Of a stretch of DNA of 64,000 nucleotides, positions 1-16,597 are shown piece after piece. The position numbers were made by a program, and so were the translations under genes. Positions within the stretch are counted from its first letter, which is position 1. The number at the start of each line of letters is the position of its first letter. Under the pieces are notes generated by a model. The model was not told the DNA's origin. It did no database searches and worked only from the letters and a program-made list of their open reading frames with translations. The DNA is taken from positions 1 through 64,000 of the forward strand of contig JAEPOO010000005.1 in assembly GCA_017642855.1 (NCBI GenBank), read 5' to 3'. Source of the DNA: Pseudomonadales bacterium (lineage in GTDB: Bacteria > Pseudomonadota > Gammaproteobacteria > Pseudomonadales > Azotimanducaceae).

Positions 1-8036
<8,036 letters not shown>

Positions 8037-8109
8037 AGGAGTGCCCTTTCGAAAACTTATGTTCAAAATGCAGAGAGCACGAAGAGTAGCAATCTGCCAT
8101 CAGACCTAA

Positions 8110-8127
8110 ATCACCTCTATAGGTGAT
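8110..8127. promoter_or_regulatory. Palindrome copy 1 (ATCACC-N6-GGTGAT), candidate operator
   Basis: Perfect inverted repeat ATCACCT-CTAT-AGGTGAT, with 7-base arms. It lies about 75 bp upstream of the lipoprotein start and overlaps a -10-like TATAGA on the minus strand. The same half-sites with the same core spacing recur at 8228-8245, which suggests a binding site for a dimeric regulator. The adjacent LuxR-type response regulator is the obvious candidate by position only. Confidence 0.5.
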
Positions 8128-8223
8128 GCGACTCACCTACTTCTCTCAATCGAGAGCTCAGTGAACTTAAGACTTTGAGTGAGATAAAAACCTTGCTTCT
8201 CTCACTTTGAAGACATGGGAAGC

Positions 8224-8249
8224 AGCGATCACCCAAACAGGTGATCGCT
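8224..8249. promoter_or_regulatory. Palindrome copy 2 (AGCGATCACC-N6-GGTGATCGCT)
   Basis: Perfect 10-base arms around a 6-base loop, with core ATCACC-N6-GGTGAT identical to the copy at 8110-8127. It sits about 75 bp before the histidine kinase start. It could fold as an RNA hairpin and is followed by TTCTT, but no upstream plus-strand gene needs a terminator here, so an operator is the simpler reading. A TTTGAGTGAG direct repeat (8174-8183 and 8263-8272) adds to the symmetry of this intergenic region. Confidence 0.5.
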
Positions 8250-8322
8250 TTCTTGAAATCATTTTGAGTGAGGGGCTACTCCGTCTATCCAAGTTGCATT
8301 CGCCACTGGATGCACTAGGCTC

Positions 8323-10533
8323 GTGAGTAGTATGAAAACCATGAAATTGTCTCCAATTTTGCTCGCGGGCTTAGGTTTCGTTCTGGCGCTGGCTGTTCTC
8401 GCACTGACGCTACTGGCTTCAATATCTTCCGCCAATCTCGGCTTCAAAGCCGAAGCGCAGAATGACGTTATCGTGATTTCAGAGGTTTTACCGTGGCTGC
8501 AGGAGAAAGGTGTGGCAGTGGGCGACATCGTTAAGGGGGTCCGGTCCGAGAACGGATACGCGGAATTCTTCCCCCGACATCTTAAGTTGGGCCTGGGCAA
8601 CGACCGACAAAATTTATGGCAAGAAGTTAAACAGATACGGGAGATACTTTCGGCCCGAGAAGTCATATTGATCAGAGAATCTGCGAATCCTGTCACCTAT
8701 GAAGTTGCGGACGGACACAATATTCTGGAACTTCCCGCGAACTTTTGGGTCCGATGCGCCTTTGGTCTGCTGGCGTTTTTTGTTGGTTTAAGTCTCTGGA
8801 TCTGGCGGCCAATGACGACCCTTAACATGCTGGGTATGGCGGCAGGTACCGGCCTTATGCTGGCCTGGCTGCCCAGCGCACCGTTGCTGTCCGGTATTCC
8901 GATGCACTTCCCTCCAGTAGAGTTCGCAAAGATTGCGACCTCCCTACAAAGCGGCGGCATCCTGTTGTTCGCCGCTTCCTTTGTTTGTATACCCTTATAC
9001 TTTCCAAGGCGCCTGCCATACGCTGGTTTCTTCGCGCAGGTCGTTTGCATACTCGCAGTCGCGTACATGCTCTTTCATTTCGCATTGAACCCGACTGGTG
9101 ATAGCTGGCTAGACGTATTGCTGCTTGAACCCCGAGACATTTTCCTACCCGTGGTTCCCATGCTGCTCGTCATTTGTGGCGGCATTGCGATTCAGAGTTA
9201 CCGGAATTGGGCAGAGCCTGTTGCTAGAGCGCAACAACTCTGGTTCATTTTCGCCGCGACAGCCGGGCCTACCATTTGGTTACTGCTCTATTTACTGCCT
9301 TCCCGATATGGCGACGGGCCGATCATTCCCATCAGCTATGCACCCGTTACGATCCTCACCAGCTATGTGATGACCATGGTTGGCATCTGGCGCCACCCTG
9401 CACTCAATTTTGAAAGACACATCGAAACCATTTATCAATGGTGGCTAACTTCCATTCTTTTCCTCGTGATTGATCTCGTACTCATTTACTATGTCGCTTT
9501 CAGCCCTGAAAAAGCTTTGCTTGCCACGCTCGTTATTTTGCTCTGGGCATACCTGCCTATTCGCCAATGGCTCGTTGATAAGGTTAACCATCGCAACCGT
9601 TCAAGCTACCGCCTTTCCATCAATAAGGTGATCACGGACCTGGTAGAAGCTTCCTTTTCCCAGGCACCCGTTGAAATTGCGTGGCAAAAGGCAATATACG
9701 AAGCTTTTAAACCCGTTAATATTGTTAACGGTGATCATGGCCCAACAGAAATCAGAGACCGAGGTCGGCTGCTACATGTTGCCGAATCAGACTTTTCTAC
9801 CGCCCTTGTACTGGATTCAGCAGACCGGGGCCGCCGATTATTTAACGAAGACGACGTGTCAGTGGTGGTCTCACTTAGAAATCTGCTCGACCAGCTCATC
9901 GAACGGGGCGGCTCGTTTCAGGCCGGTCAACTAATTGAGAGGCAGCGAATCAGCCGGGATCTGCACGATCAGATCGGAGGAAAAATTCTCTCGATCATCT
10001 ATTCCGCCAAAGATACGAGATCGCGAGAACTCGCACAGGAGACCATGGATCAGCTACGTGAGGTACTACGCGCACTCAAAAAAGAACCTGTCCCCGTGTC
10101 AAACCTGGAGGCTGAGATCAAACAGTTGGCCGAGGATGTCTGCAGATCGCATCAACTGACGCTGCGATGGACTTCAAAGCTCACGGATGGCGCAGCGCTA
10201 ATCACGACAACACATTACCTGAACCTCCTCAACATCATTCGAGAGCTGCTGACTAACACTGTCAGACACGCTGGCGCTCAGTCCATCGACATTGAGCTCA
10301 GTCAGGATATCCGCTCGCTCTATCTGCGTTTCAGAGACGACGGTTCAGGTTTCGATTGGCACACCATCTCTCCCGGGAATGGACTCCGAAACATAGAATC
10401 ACGAATCCAAGAGATCAACGGCAGTATCTCCTGGGGTACAACAAATCAGACGTTGATAGAAATACTGATCCTCTTGACCAGAGACGGAGCCTCAATGCAC
10501 GATCGAGATATTTCAGAGGTTGTCCATGGCTAA
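8323..10533 (+). CDS. Membrane histidine kinase, NarL/ComP-like (HisKA_3 + HATPase)
   Basis: Sensor kinase of a two-component pair. An N-terminal membrane helix is followed by a short PDZ-like segment (about 35-100), several further membrane helices (about 145-400), a GAF-like region, then the dimerisation/phosphoacceptor motif RISRDLHDQIGG with His548. The ATPase domain shows N-box RELLTNTVRHAG near residue 640, G-box DDGSGF, and a GNGLRNI block typical of NarL/DesK-class kinases. The start is unclear: GTG 8323, ATG 8332 or ATG 8341, none with a strong Shine-Dalgarno. It overlaps the response regulator gene by 8 bases, so the two are translationally coupled. The arrangement recalls ComP-type sensors; the ligand is unknown. 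Confidence 0.9.
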   Translation: MSSMKTMKLSPILLAGLGFVLALAVLALTLLASISSANLGFKAEAQNDVIVISEVLPWLQEKGVAVGDIVKGVRSENGYAEFFPRHLKLGLGNDRQNLWQEVKQIREILSAREVILIRESANPVTYEVADGHNILELPANFWVRCAFGLLAFFVGLSLWIWRPMTTLNMLGMAAGTGLMLAWLPSAPLLSGIPMHFPPVEFAKIATSLQSGGILLFAASFVCIPLYFPRRLPYAGFFAQVVCILAVAYMLFHFALNPTGDSWLDVLLLEPRDIFLPVVPMLLVICGGIAIQSYRNWAEPVARAQQLWFIFAATAGPTIWLLLYLLPSRYGDGPIIPISYAPVTILTSYVMTMVGIWRHPALNFERHIETIYQWWLTSILFLVIDLVLIYYVAFSPEKALLATLVILLWAYLPIRQWLVDKVNHRNRSSYRLSINKVITDLVEASFSQAPVEIAWQKAIYEAFKPVNIVNGDHGPTEIRDRGRLLHVAESDFSTALVLDSADRGRRLFNEDDVSVVVSLRNLLDQLIERGGSFQAGQLIERQRISRDLHDQIGGKILSIIYSAKDTRSRELAQETMDQLREVLRALKKEPVPVSNLEAEIKQLAEDVCRSHQLTLRWTSKLTDGAALITTTHYLNLLNIIRELLTNTVRHAGAQSIDIELSQDIRSLYLRFRDDGSGFDWHTISPGNGLRNIESRIQEINGSISWGTTNQTLIEILILLTRDGASMHDRDISEVVHG

Positions 10534-11191
10534 GCCAGACCGCAACACGATCAAAAGAATCCTGCTTGTGGAGGATCACCAGGACGCCATGAAAGTCCTT
10601 AAGGTTGTCACCGGGAACATCTTTACCGAGGCGGAAATTTGCTCAACGAATACCGTGAGATCTGCTGAAACCTTAATCAGCGAAGAAGATTTTGATCTTG
10701 CGTTATTGGACCTCGGATTGCCTGACGGGAGCGGTATCGACCTCATCAAACTGATTAATGAGCGTCAAAAAGATACCTTCTGCGTGATCACCACCATTTT
10801 TGATGACGACGAGAATCTTTTTAAGGCGCTTCGCGCAGGTGCATTTGGATATCTACTGAAGGGTTATTCCGTCATGGAACTGGAAAAGTACCTGAAAGAT
10901 TTGCTGGATGGACGACCTGCACTCTCACCATCGATCGCGCATCGGGTTCTGCAATTTTTCCGCAACAACCCAATCAATCAGCAAAGCAACCGGGCGACAG
11001 AAACATTAACAGCTCGCGAAGTTGAGATCCTGACGCTTGTCGCCAAGGGTTATCAGACTAAAGAGGTTGCGAAGCTTCTAAGCATTTCCAGAAACACCGT
11101 TGCACACCACATCAAGAGCATTTACAGCAAACTCAATGTACAAAACCGTGCACAAGCAACCGCAGCAGCGATGCAGCTCAAACTGGTTTAG
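10526..11191 (+). CDS. LuxR/NarL-family response regulator
   Basis: The receiver domain has ILLVEDH acidic residues, phospho-acceptor Asp62 in LALLDLGLPDGSG, and the conserved Lys in LLKGYS. A C-terminal LuxR helix-turn-helix follows (LTAREVEIL, VAKGYQTKEVA, SRNTVAHHIKSIYSKL). 221 residues is normal for NarL-type regulators. ATG 10526 is chosen over an in-frame TTG at 10520 because AGAGG lies about 7 bases upstream. It overlaps the kinase stop, forming an operon. Likely targets include the divergent lipoprotein and its own operon, given the paired palindromes between them; this is inference. Confidence 0.93.
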   Translation: MAKPDRNTIKRILLVEDHQDAMKVLKVVTGNIFTEAEICSTNTVRSAETLISEEDFDLALLDLGLPDGSGIDLIKLINERQKDTFCVITTIFDDDENLFKALRAGAFGYLLKGYSVMELEKYLKDLLDGRPALSPSIAHRVLQFFRNNPINQQSNRATETLTAREVEILTLVAKGYQTKEVAKLLSISRNTVAHHIKSIYSKLNVQNRAQATAAAMQLKLV

Positions 11192-11727
11192 ATATTCCAA
11201 CCGCCTGCGCCACCCAGAAACATTTCGCAAACATACCACTTACCGAAGTCACCGATTGTTATCCGCCCATTCAAAGCGAGAAATCCATCCGTCCAGGTAT
11301 CTGAAACACCGACCGTGATGTCTGGAATGAGATTGCCTTCAAAGGTCGCGTCGATATCGAGATCAAAGTCACGCGCTCCGATGTCTGTGCAAACCCCGTC
11401 TAATTCCGTCCGGCCTTCTATTACTTTGTCGTCATAACCCAGCGTAAACGCAAAAAGCGCCCGATCAATCTCGACGTTAGGAGAGAACGGGAAATCAGAT
11501 TCACCGCCGGAGTTCACATCTACCCAGTCAAACTCAAGAGAGAAAGTGCGCCGCTCTTTGGTTGCCACCGTGTAGACCGAAATGGCGGCGGCCAACTTCG
11601 TCTCAGTTTCGAAAACGCGGTTGCTGCTGTTCGGCACCATTGTGACAGCGCCGTCGGACTGAGCCTGGAAGTTCGGCCACCCTATGGACGGAACCATTTT
11701 GTGTAAGGAACCACCTGTTACCGCCAC
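11188..11727 (-). CDS. Hypothetical protein, possibly missing its signal peptide by frameshift
   Basis: 179 codons from a GTG, with no good Shine-Dalgarno. The product is Asp/Gly-rich with alternating beta-like segments and two Cys (GVCTD, WYVCEM), as in small secreted beta-sandwich proteins; I do not recognise the family. No signal peptide is present in this frame. Immediately upstream, another frame (11771-11718) encodes a peptide that looks like one and stops just beyond the start. A single-base indel would join them. The 3' end overlaps the convergent response regulator stop by 4 bases. Confidence 0.55.
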   Translation of the reverse strand: MAVTGGSLHKMVPSIGWPNFQAQSDGAVTMVPNSSNRVFETETKLAAAISVYTVATKERRTFSLEFDWVDVNSGGESDFPFSPNVEIDRALFAFTLGYDDKVIEGRTELDGVCTDIGARDFDLDIDATFEGNLIPDITVGVSDTWTDGFLALNGRITIGDFGKWYVCEMFLGGAGGWNI

Positions 11728-11771
11728 TCATCAGCCGATGCCGCTGAACACATCATGGAAAGGACAAACAT
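11718..11771 (-). other. Orphan signal-peptide-like segment upstream of the hypothetical gene
   Basis: A 17-residue reading (MFVLSMMCSAASADEWR, then TAA) has a hydrophobic core and an AxA-like cleavage site. It overlaps the first codons of the 11727-11188 frame in a different phase. Read together they would form a normal secreted protein, so this may mark a frameshift mutation or an assembly error. Confidence 0.4.
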
Positions 11772-11835
11772 CTGAGTAATTCGCAGGACGGACTTTCTGC
11801 AGCGGTTATTTCGAACTGCGCAAGTTTAACCGTTG

Positions 11836-13059
11836 CTAATCTTCGATCGCACCGTACACGATATTCTTGATCTGACCGCGGAAGTTGAAGGTCGCAGACG
11901 GCATGAGCTGCGTCATGAATATGACAAAGAGATCCTCGACCGGGTCCACCCAGAAAATCGTTGACGCTGCGCCACCCCAGTAGAAGTCACCGGCACCTAC
12001 AGTGCCCGCCTCTACCTCATCCAGGGTCGAGGCAAAACCTAAACCGAAGCCAACACCCTCATAAGCGGTCTCGGAAAAAGATCCCATGGCAAATCCAGCA
12101 AGATCAGCATCACCGGGCAGATGGTTTCGAATCATCAGACCGAGCGTTCGACTACCAATAATTCGCTGCCCTTCCAGTTCACCACCCCTGCGCAACATCT
12201 CACAGAAGCGCGCATAGTCCATCGTGGTACTAAGCAGACCGCCGCCGCCTGACGGGAAACGGCTCGCATCGGCGTAGATACTCTCTCGCGGATCATCAAG
12301 GAGTGTAAGTGTTTTATCCGCCCTGCGGCCGTAGTTTGCAGAAAATCGATCTGTTCGGCTCGTGTCGATCACAAACGATGTGTCCGTCATACCAAGTGGG
12401 TCGAAAATACGATCTTTCAAAAACTCAGCAAACGGTTGTCCTGAAATAAATTCAACGAGACAACCACATACGTCGGTGGCAAGGGAATAGCACCACTGGG
12501 TTCCTGGTTCGAACCTCAGAGGCACTTGCGCAAGGGTATCTGCAAAAGATTCCGCGGTAACACCATGACCGCGGTTTACGCCGAGTTCCGCATATTGTTT
12601 GTCTGCGGGATGGTCTGACGGATATAGAGACTCTCCATAGGTCAGTCCAGACATATGAGTCAGCACATGACGCATGGTCACCGGTGAATCGGGTGCTTTG
12701 GTCACCATGCCCGCCCCGGTTCCATCCACATAGACGCGCTGATTTTTCCAAGAAGGGATAAATCGATGAACCGGATCGTTCAGCTGAAATTTTCCCTCCT
12801 CGTACAACATCATCAGCGCAACCGATGTGATCGGTTTGGTCATGGAGTAGATTCTAAAAATCGTGTCTTCTGTGACAGGTGTTTGTCGCTCAAGGTCTCT
12901 CAACCCAAAAGAACGAAAGTACGCTGGTGTGCCCCACCTGGAAACCATCACCTGGCAGCCGGCAATCTTTCCCGGCGCAATGTAGTTTTCCATGATGTGA
13001 GAGGAAATTTTTTCGAGTCTTTGCGCGGAGAATCCCGCGGCTTTTGCATCAATGTTCAT
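11836..13059 (-). CDS. Serine hydrolase, beta-lactamase/family VIII esterase type
   Basis: Penicillin-binding-protein fold hydrolase. The nucleophile motif SMTK (S-x-x-K) follows FRIY near residue 70. A Tyr-containing WCYSLATD block matches the family's second motif, and conserved MLYEEGKFQLNDPV and HVLTHMSGL segments are present. No signal peptide, so probably a cytoplasmic esterase or beta-lactamase-like enzyme. The frame extends to ATG 13122, but family members begin at a sequence like MNIDAKAAGFSAQRLEKI, so ATG 13059 is preferred (407 residues); neither start has a clear Shine-Dalgarno. Substrate is not predictable. Confidence 0.88.
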   Translation of the reverse strand: MNIDAKAAGFSAQRLEKISSHIMENYIAPGKIAGCQVMVSRWGTPAYFRSFGLRDLERQTPVTEDTIFRIYSMTKPITSVALMMLYEEGKFQLNDPVHRFIPSWKNQRVYVDGTGAGMVTKAPDSPVTMRHVLTHMSGLTYGESLYPSDHPADKQYAELGVNRGHGVTAESFADTLAQVPLRFEPGTQWCYSLATDVCGCLVEFISGQPFAEFLKDRIFDPLGMTDTSFVIDTSRTDRFSANYGRRADKTLTLLDDPRESIYADASRFPSGGGGLLSTTMDYARFCEMLRRGGELEGQRIIGSRTLGLMIRNHLPGDADLAGFAMGSFSETAYEGVGFGLGFASTLDEVEAGTVGAGDFYWGGAASTIFWVDPVEDLFVIFMTQLMPSATFNFRGQIKNIVYGAIED

Positions 13060-13579
13060 GGCACAACAGTCTAGGGGAGCCCGGCTCAAAGAGAAGCAAA
13101 ATTCATCGTCAGAATACTGCATATAGGTAAAGAATTGGCGTCATGTCGTAACAAAAAGTGACGCTGGCAAATCATCTTTCGCGCCGTTATGTGTGCCTTT
13201 TGCGCTGCCGCTGAATAGCGCTCGGCACGCTCATAGAAACCGCTCGTGAAATTGATCTGCTTCGAATCACAAGTTGCGATCCTGCTCTGTATCTCGCACA
13301 AGTTGAGCTTGAAGCACATTATTTTGTGGTGACGGACTCCAGCGGCAAGGTATGTCAGTTTCGAAGACTGCCCACCTCCAGCCATCGGATGGAAGTCCGC
13401 ACATCTCTACCTGGGACCTGATCGCTCAAAGTTCGTCAGCCACACGTTTTATTGGTCAAATTCGCCAGCGAGGAGGCATCAAAACTGCCACAACCCGTTA
13501 TTTTTTTCTAAATTGACTCTGGCACAAGAATTGCTTTGCATAGAGCCATCACAGATATACAGATCAAGGGAGTCATCTG
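13060..13579. other. Gene-poor gap
   Basis: About 520 bases with no convincing gene; the longest frame (minus, 13385-13086) has no family resemblance and poor composition. The right end should hold the promoter for the 2TM gene: TTGACT at 13513-13518 with a weak -10 (TTGCAT) 17 bases downstream. A T-run at 13500-13508 may help end transcription entering from the left. Confidence 0.5.
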
Positions 13580-14098
13580 ATGAACGAAGAAAAGGCAAGA
13601 GAGCGGGTAGACGAGCTCAGGGATTACTACACACACCTCGCTACCTACGTCGCGGTAAACCTCTTCCTAATCATCTTAAACCTGGTGACGTCACCCGGTC
13701 CGTTATGGTTCATCTACCCGCTTCTCGGTTGGGGTATTGGTATCGCTATTCACACGGCCGAGGTTTTCTGGACCGGACCGGATTGGGAAGAAAGGAAAAT
13801 CCAAGAACTTACCGGGCTTAAACAGACACAGGATGACATTCAGCGTTTGTCTGAACGCACGGAAAATCTCATCACCATCCTATCCAGCGTTCACTGGGAG
13901 CAAATTGACCCAGAGCTGATGGAGACTCGAGAAAACCTCGAGGCAACAAAGCAGAAAATTGTGCGGTTAAAAGATCAACGGGATTCCAGTTCACACGCTG
14001 AGGTCGCAGAGCAGATTGAAAAGCTCGAGGCATTCGTGACCAGTTCGAAGTTTGATTTCTACGAAATGGCGGCACGAGAAAAAGAGAGTAAAAACTAG
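13580..14098 (+). CDS. 2TM-domain protein with C-terminal coiled coil
   Basis: 172 residues. The N-terminal MNEEKARERVDELRDYYTHLATYVAVN and two hydrophobic helices (about 20-40 and 45-65) match the 2TM domain family (PF13239), often found on kinases or alone. The second half (about 90-165) is charged and heptad-like, probably coiled coil. AGGGAG precedes the ATG. Function unknown. The gene converges on the SDR gene and the two TAG stops share the CTAG at 14095-14098. Confidence 0.85.
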   Translation: MNEEKARERVDELRDYYTHLATYVAVNLFLIILNLVTSPGPLWFIYPLLGWGIGIAIHTAEVFWTGPDWEERKIQELTGLKQTQDDIQRLSERTENLITILSSVHWEQIDPELMETRENLEATKQKIVRLKDQRDSSSHAEVAEQIEKLEAFVTSSKFDFYEMAAREKESKN

Positions 14099-14847
14099 GT
14101 GCCGCCTGTGACATACAGACACTGACCAGTCACCCAGCTTGAAGCTGGTGAAGCCATGAAGACAACAGCATGCCCAATGTCATCCGGTGTACCCAAACGA
14201 CCGAGGGGTACACCGATAATCTTTTCAATGGGTTTGCCTTCAGGAAAGTTGGTCGATTCATTGAAGTTCTTGGTCGGGACAGGGCCAGGCGCCACCGCAT
14301 TAACTCGAATTTTCGGTGCCAGCTCTAAAGCAAAGGTTTGAGTGAGACTATTCACCGCCGCTTTTGACGCACCATAAGGTCCATTTTTCATACTCCCTTG
14401 CGCTTTCGCGGAACTGGAGGAAATATTGATAATGGCCCCCTCTTTCATATTGTTAGCGGCAATTTGGCAGGCAATAAACACTGCTTTTAGATTGAGATCC
14501 AACTGCGCATCCCAACGATCTTCTGGTGTTTTCGTGAGATACCTCGGCGTTGCATCCGGCAAACCGCCAGCATTATTTACCCAGACGTCAATTCCGCCTT
14601 GTTCTACAGCAAGCGCCGCCAGTTGTTCGACTTCTGCAGGGTTGGTGACATCCACGATCAATGTCGTTACAGCGCGGCCGAGTGCTCCAATCTCATCCGC
14701 AAGACTATCCAGATCTTCCTGGGTCCTGGAACTGATCACCAGGTCAGCCCCGGCTCGCGCCAGCTGAGTCGCAATACCACGCCCAATACCTTTACCCGCA
14801 CCCGTCACCACGGCGCGTTTACCATCCAAACGAAACGGATCTGACAT
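14095..14847 (-). CDS. SDR-family oxidoreductase
   Basis: Classical short-chain dehydrogenase/reductase: NAD(P)-binding TGAGKGIG near residue 15, NNAG, ISSSSAKA with the catalytic Ser, YGASK with Tyr/Lys, and VAPGPVPT. The C-terminal VTGQCLYVTGGT is typical of 3-oxoacyl reductase/glucose dehydrogenase-like members. Three consecutive ATGs occur (14853, 14850, 14847); the AGGAGGG just before them gives proper 7-base spacing only for the third. Substrate unknown. Confidence 0.9.
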   Translation of the reverse strand: MSDPFRLDGKRAVVTGAGKGIGRGIATQLARAGADLVISSRTQEDLDSLADEIGALGRAVTTLIVDVTNPAEVEQLAALAVEQGGIDVWVNNAGGLPDATPRYLTKTPEDRWDAQLDLNLKAVFIACQIAANNMKEGAIINISSSSAKAQGSMKNGPYGASKAAVNSLTQTFALELAPKIRVNAVAPGPVPTKNFNESTNFPEGKPIEKIIGVPLGRLGTPDDIGHAVVFMASPASSWVTGQCLYVTGGT

Positions 14848-14853
14848 CATCAT

Positions 14854-14860
14854 CCCTCCT
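14854..14860 (-). promoter_or_regulatory. Shine-Dalgarno AGGAGGG deciding the SDR start
   Basis: A near-perfect ribosome binding site directly abuts a run of three ATG codons. Standard spacing points to the third ATG (14847), or less likely the second, as the true start. Confidence 0.7.
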
Positions 14861-15442
14861 GTGTTGATGCATGCAGACTACCACTTTCAGTGACATCATG
14901 AGATCCATGGCGAGAGACTACGATGCCATGAGGGTGCGGAGTTGGTTCTCGATTGCGGCGTCACGGGATTGATCACCTATGACGATGACAGAGTCATCGG
15001 CATAGGGATCGGTGAATGGCGTGCGGCCTGCGGTGCGGTCATCCCCGCCTGTCTCACAGGCGTTTTGGGTTGAGGATGTGTTGCAGCGGAAGGCAGATGA
15101 GGGTCGAATCTTTCGCGTCGCTATCTTGCAGGCTCTTGCCGAGGACATGAAAGTTAACGCAACGGGACCTGCCGGCTTATTCGCAGCGGGCAAGCTCGTC
15201 GGCAACCTGCGCGATGATCAATACATTGGTGAGGGGGCGCTTTTGGACCCTGCATCGTGTCCGGCAAGCTGACCAATGAAAATGCAGCCCACCAGGCGCT
15301 TTCCCTCAACGATTGAGAGTAAGAACCACATGCATGGCAATTTGACCGCCAGAGCTGCGCTGTGAACTCCAATCGCCGGGCAATTAGGCTTGCGCGCGGA
15401 TTCAATGCATGCTGTATTTCAGTTTTGGCAAGGAACACTGTA
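14861..15442. other. Gene-poor gap
   Basis: About 580 bases between the SDR gene and the HIT gene. Short frames on both strands (for example minus 15205-14918 and plus 15012-15272) show no recognisable motif, no ribosome site and no continuity. A decayed gene on the minus strand is possible because short plausible stretches occur in more than one frame, but I cannot identify it. Confidence 0.4.
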
Positions 15443-15808
15443 ATGGCTGAAGACAAAACCATTTTCGCGATGATCATCGATGACGAGTTGCCTTCAGAAA
15501 AACTTTACGAAGACGATCAATGCATCGTCATAAAAGACATCAACCCAAAGGCATCAACCCACGTTCTGATCATTCCTAAGTCCACAGAGATACCCAGGCT
15601 TGCGGATGCCAACGAAAGCCACCAGGCTCTGCTTGGCCACCTGTTACTTGTCGCCGGTGAAATGTCTCGAAGACTGGGAGTCGATGATGCCTTTAGACTT
15701 GTGATCAACAATGGTGCTGACGCGGGGCAAACCGTCTTTCATCTCCATTTGCATATACTCGCCAGCAAAGCGTTCGATGAAGGTTCCCTCGGTAAGGAGT
15801 TCGGTTGA
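15443..15808 (+). CDS. hinT: HIT-family nucleotide hydrolase (HinT-like)
   Basis: 121 residues, the usual HinT length. The histidine triad is HLHLHIL with His100, His102 and His104, preceded by NNGADAGQTVFH, a HinT hallmark. HinT proteins hydrolyse AMP-lysine and other purine phosphoramidates in the cytosol. The start at ATG 15443 is set by AAGGAA 7 bases upstream; the frame extends further 5' without a ribosome site. Its TGA overlaps the TTG start of the methyltransferase. Confidence 0.93.
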   Translation: MAEDKTIFAMIIDDELPSEKLYEDDQCIVIKDINPKASTHVLIIPKSTEIPRLADANESHQALLGHLLLVAGEMSRRLGVDDAFRLVINNGADAGQTVFHLHLHILASKAFDEGSLGKEFG

Positions 15809-16506
15809 GCGAAAGCTACACAGGCAGCGACAACCTCGAGGTTATGCTCGAGGCGCGAAACTACAACCACTTCCTGAAGAAGCTGGTTCGTGACTATGCC
15901 CATGGTGCCGAGACCGCGCTCGACTTCGGCGCGGGTATTGGCACCTTCACAGAGGCTATTCCACTAACGGCAGATCGCATCTTCTGTGTAGAGCCAGACC
16001 ATCGGGCCCAAGCGATTCTGAGATCACAGGGGTATCAGGTAGCCAGCAGTATCGGTGAGCTTGGCGACAAATCCTTCGACTACATATTCACGTTGAACGT
16101 GTTGGAGCATATCGAGAATGACCATCAAATAGCGAAAGATCTGTTTGATCGACTTAATCCCGGTCAGCGAATTCTTGTATTCGTACCAGCCTTCAATCAT
16201 CTAAGAACCAGCATGGATGAGCTGGTGGGCCACCATCGGCGATACACGAGAAATAGCCTGAAGGCGGTGCTCACTGATGCAGGATTCACCGTATCTGAAG
16301 TCGCATACACGGACTTCCTTGGCTACTTCGCCACGTGGTTATATCGATTCCTCGATCTCTTTAAAAAAGCGCCTTCGGGCACCATAAACCGTCCGCTACT
16401 GATCACCTACGATCGCGTGATCTTTCCCATCAGCAGACTTCTCTCAATTCCCTTTGCCAGATTCATGGGCAAGAATGTATTTGCTGTCGCCGAAAAAAAG
16501 TTGTGA
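15805..16506 (+). CDS. Class I SAM-dependent methyltransferase
   Basis: 233 residues with motif I ALDFGAGIGTFTE (about 34-46), acidic post-I VEPD, and motif IV-like YIFTLNVLEHIEND typical of the Methyltransf_11/23 group. A HHRRYT motif and hydrophobic C-terminal helices (about 170-225) suggest membrane association and resemble methyltransferases near glycosyltransferases. The start is TTG 15805, supported by AAGGAG five bases upstream and by overlap with the HIT stop. Substrate unknown. Confidence 0.87.
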   Translation: MSESYTGSDNLEVMLEARNYNHFLKKLVRDYAHGAETALDFGAGIGTFTEAIPLTADRIFCVEPDHRAQAILRSQGYQVASSIGELGDKSFDYIFTLNVLEHIENDHQIAKDLFDRLNPGQRILVFVPAFNHLRTSMDELVGHHRRYTRNSLKAVLTDAGFTVSEVAYTDFLGYFATWLYRFLDLFKKAPSGTINRPLLITYDRVIFPISRLLSIPFARFMGKNVFAVAEKKL

Positions 16507-16597
16507 CCGCCTTCACAAATTCCCAATCCGATCCTTTTCTTTCAAGCATCCGCCCTGTCTAATCGCGCCCCGACATCATGGCGCAGTAGGCAACTCC

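Noticed and set aside
13086..13385. 99-residue minus-strand frame upstream of the serine hydrolase
   Set aside because: It overlaps the 5' end of the hydrolase frame, has no ribosome site and no recognisable features.
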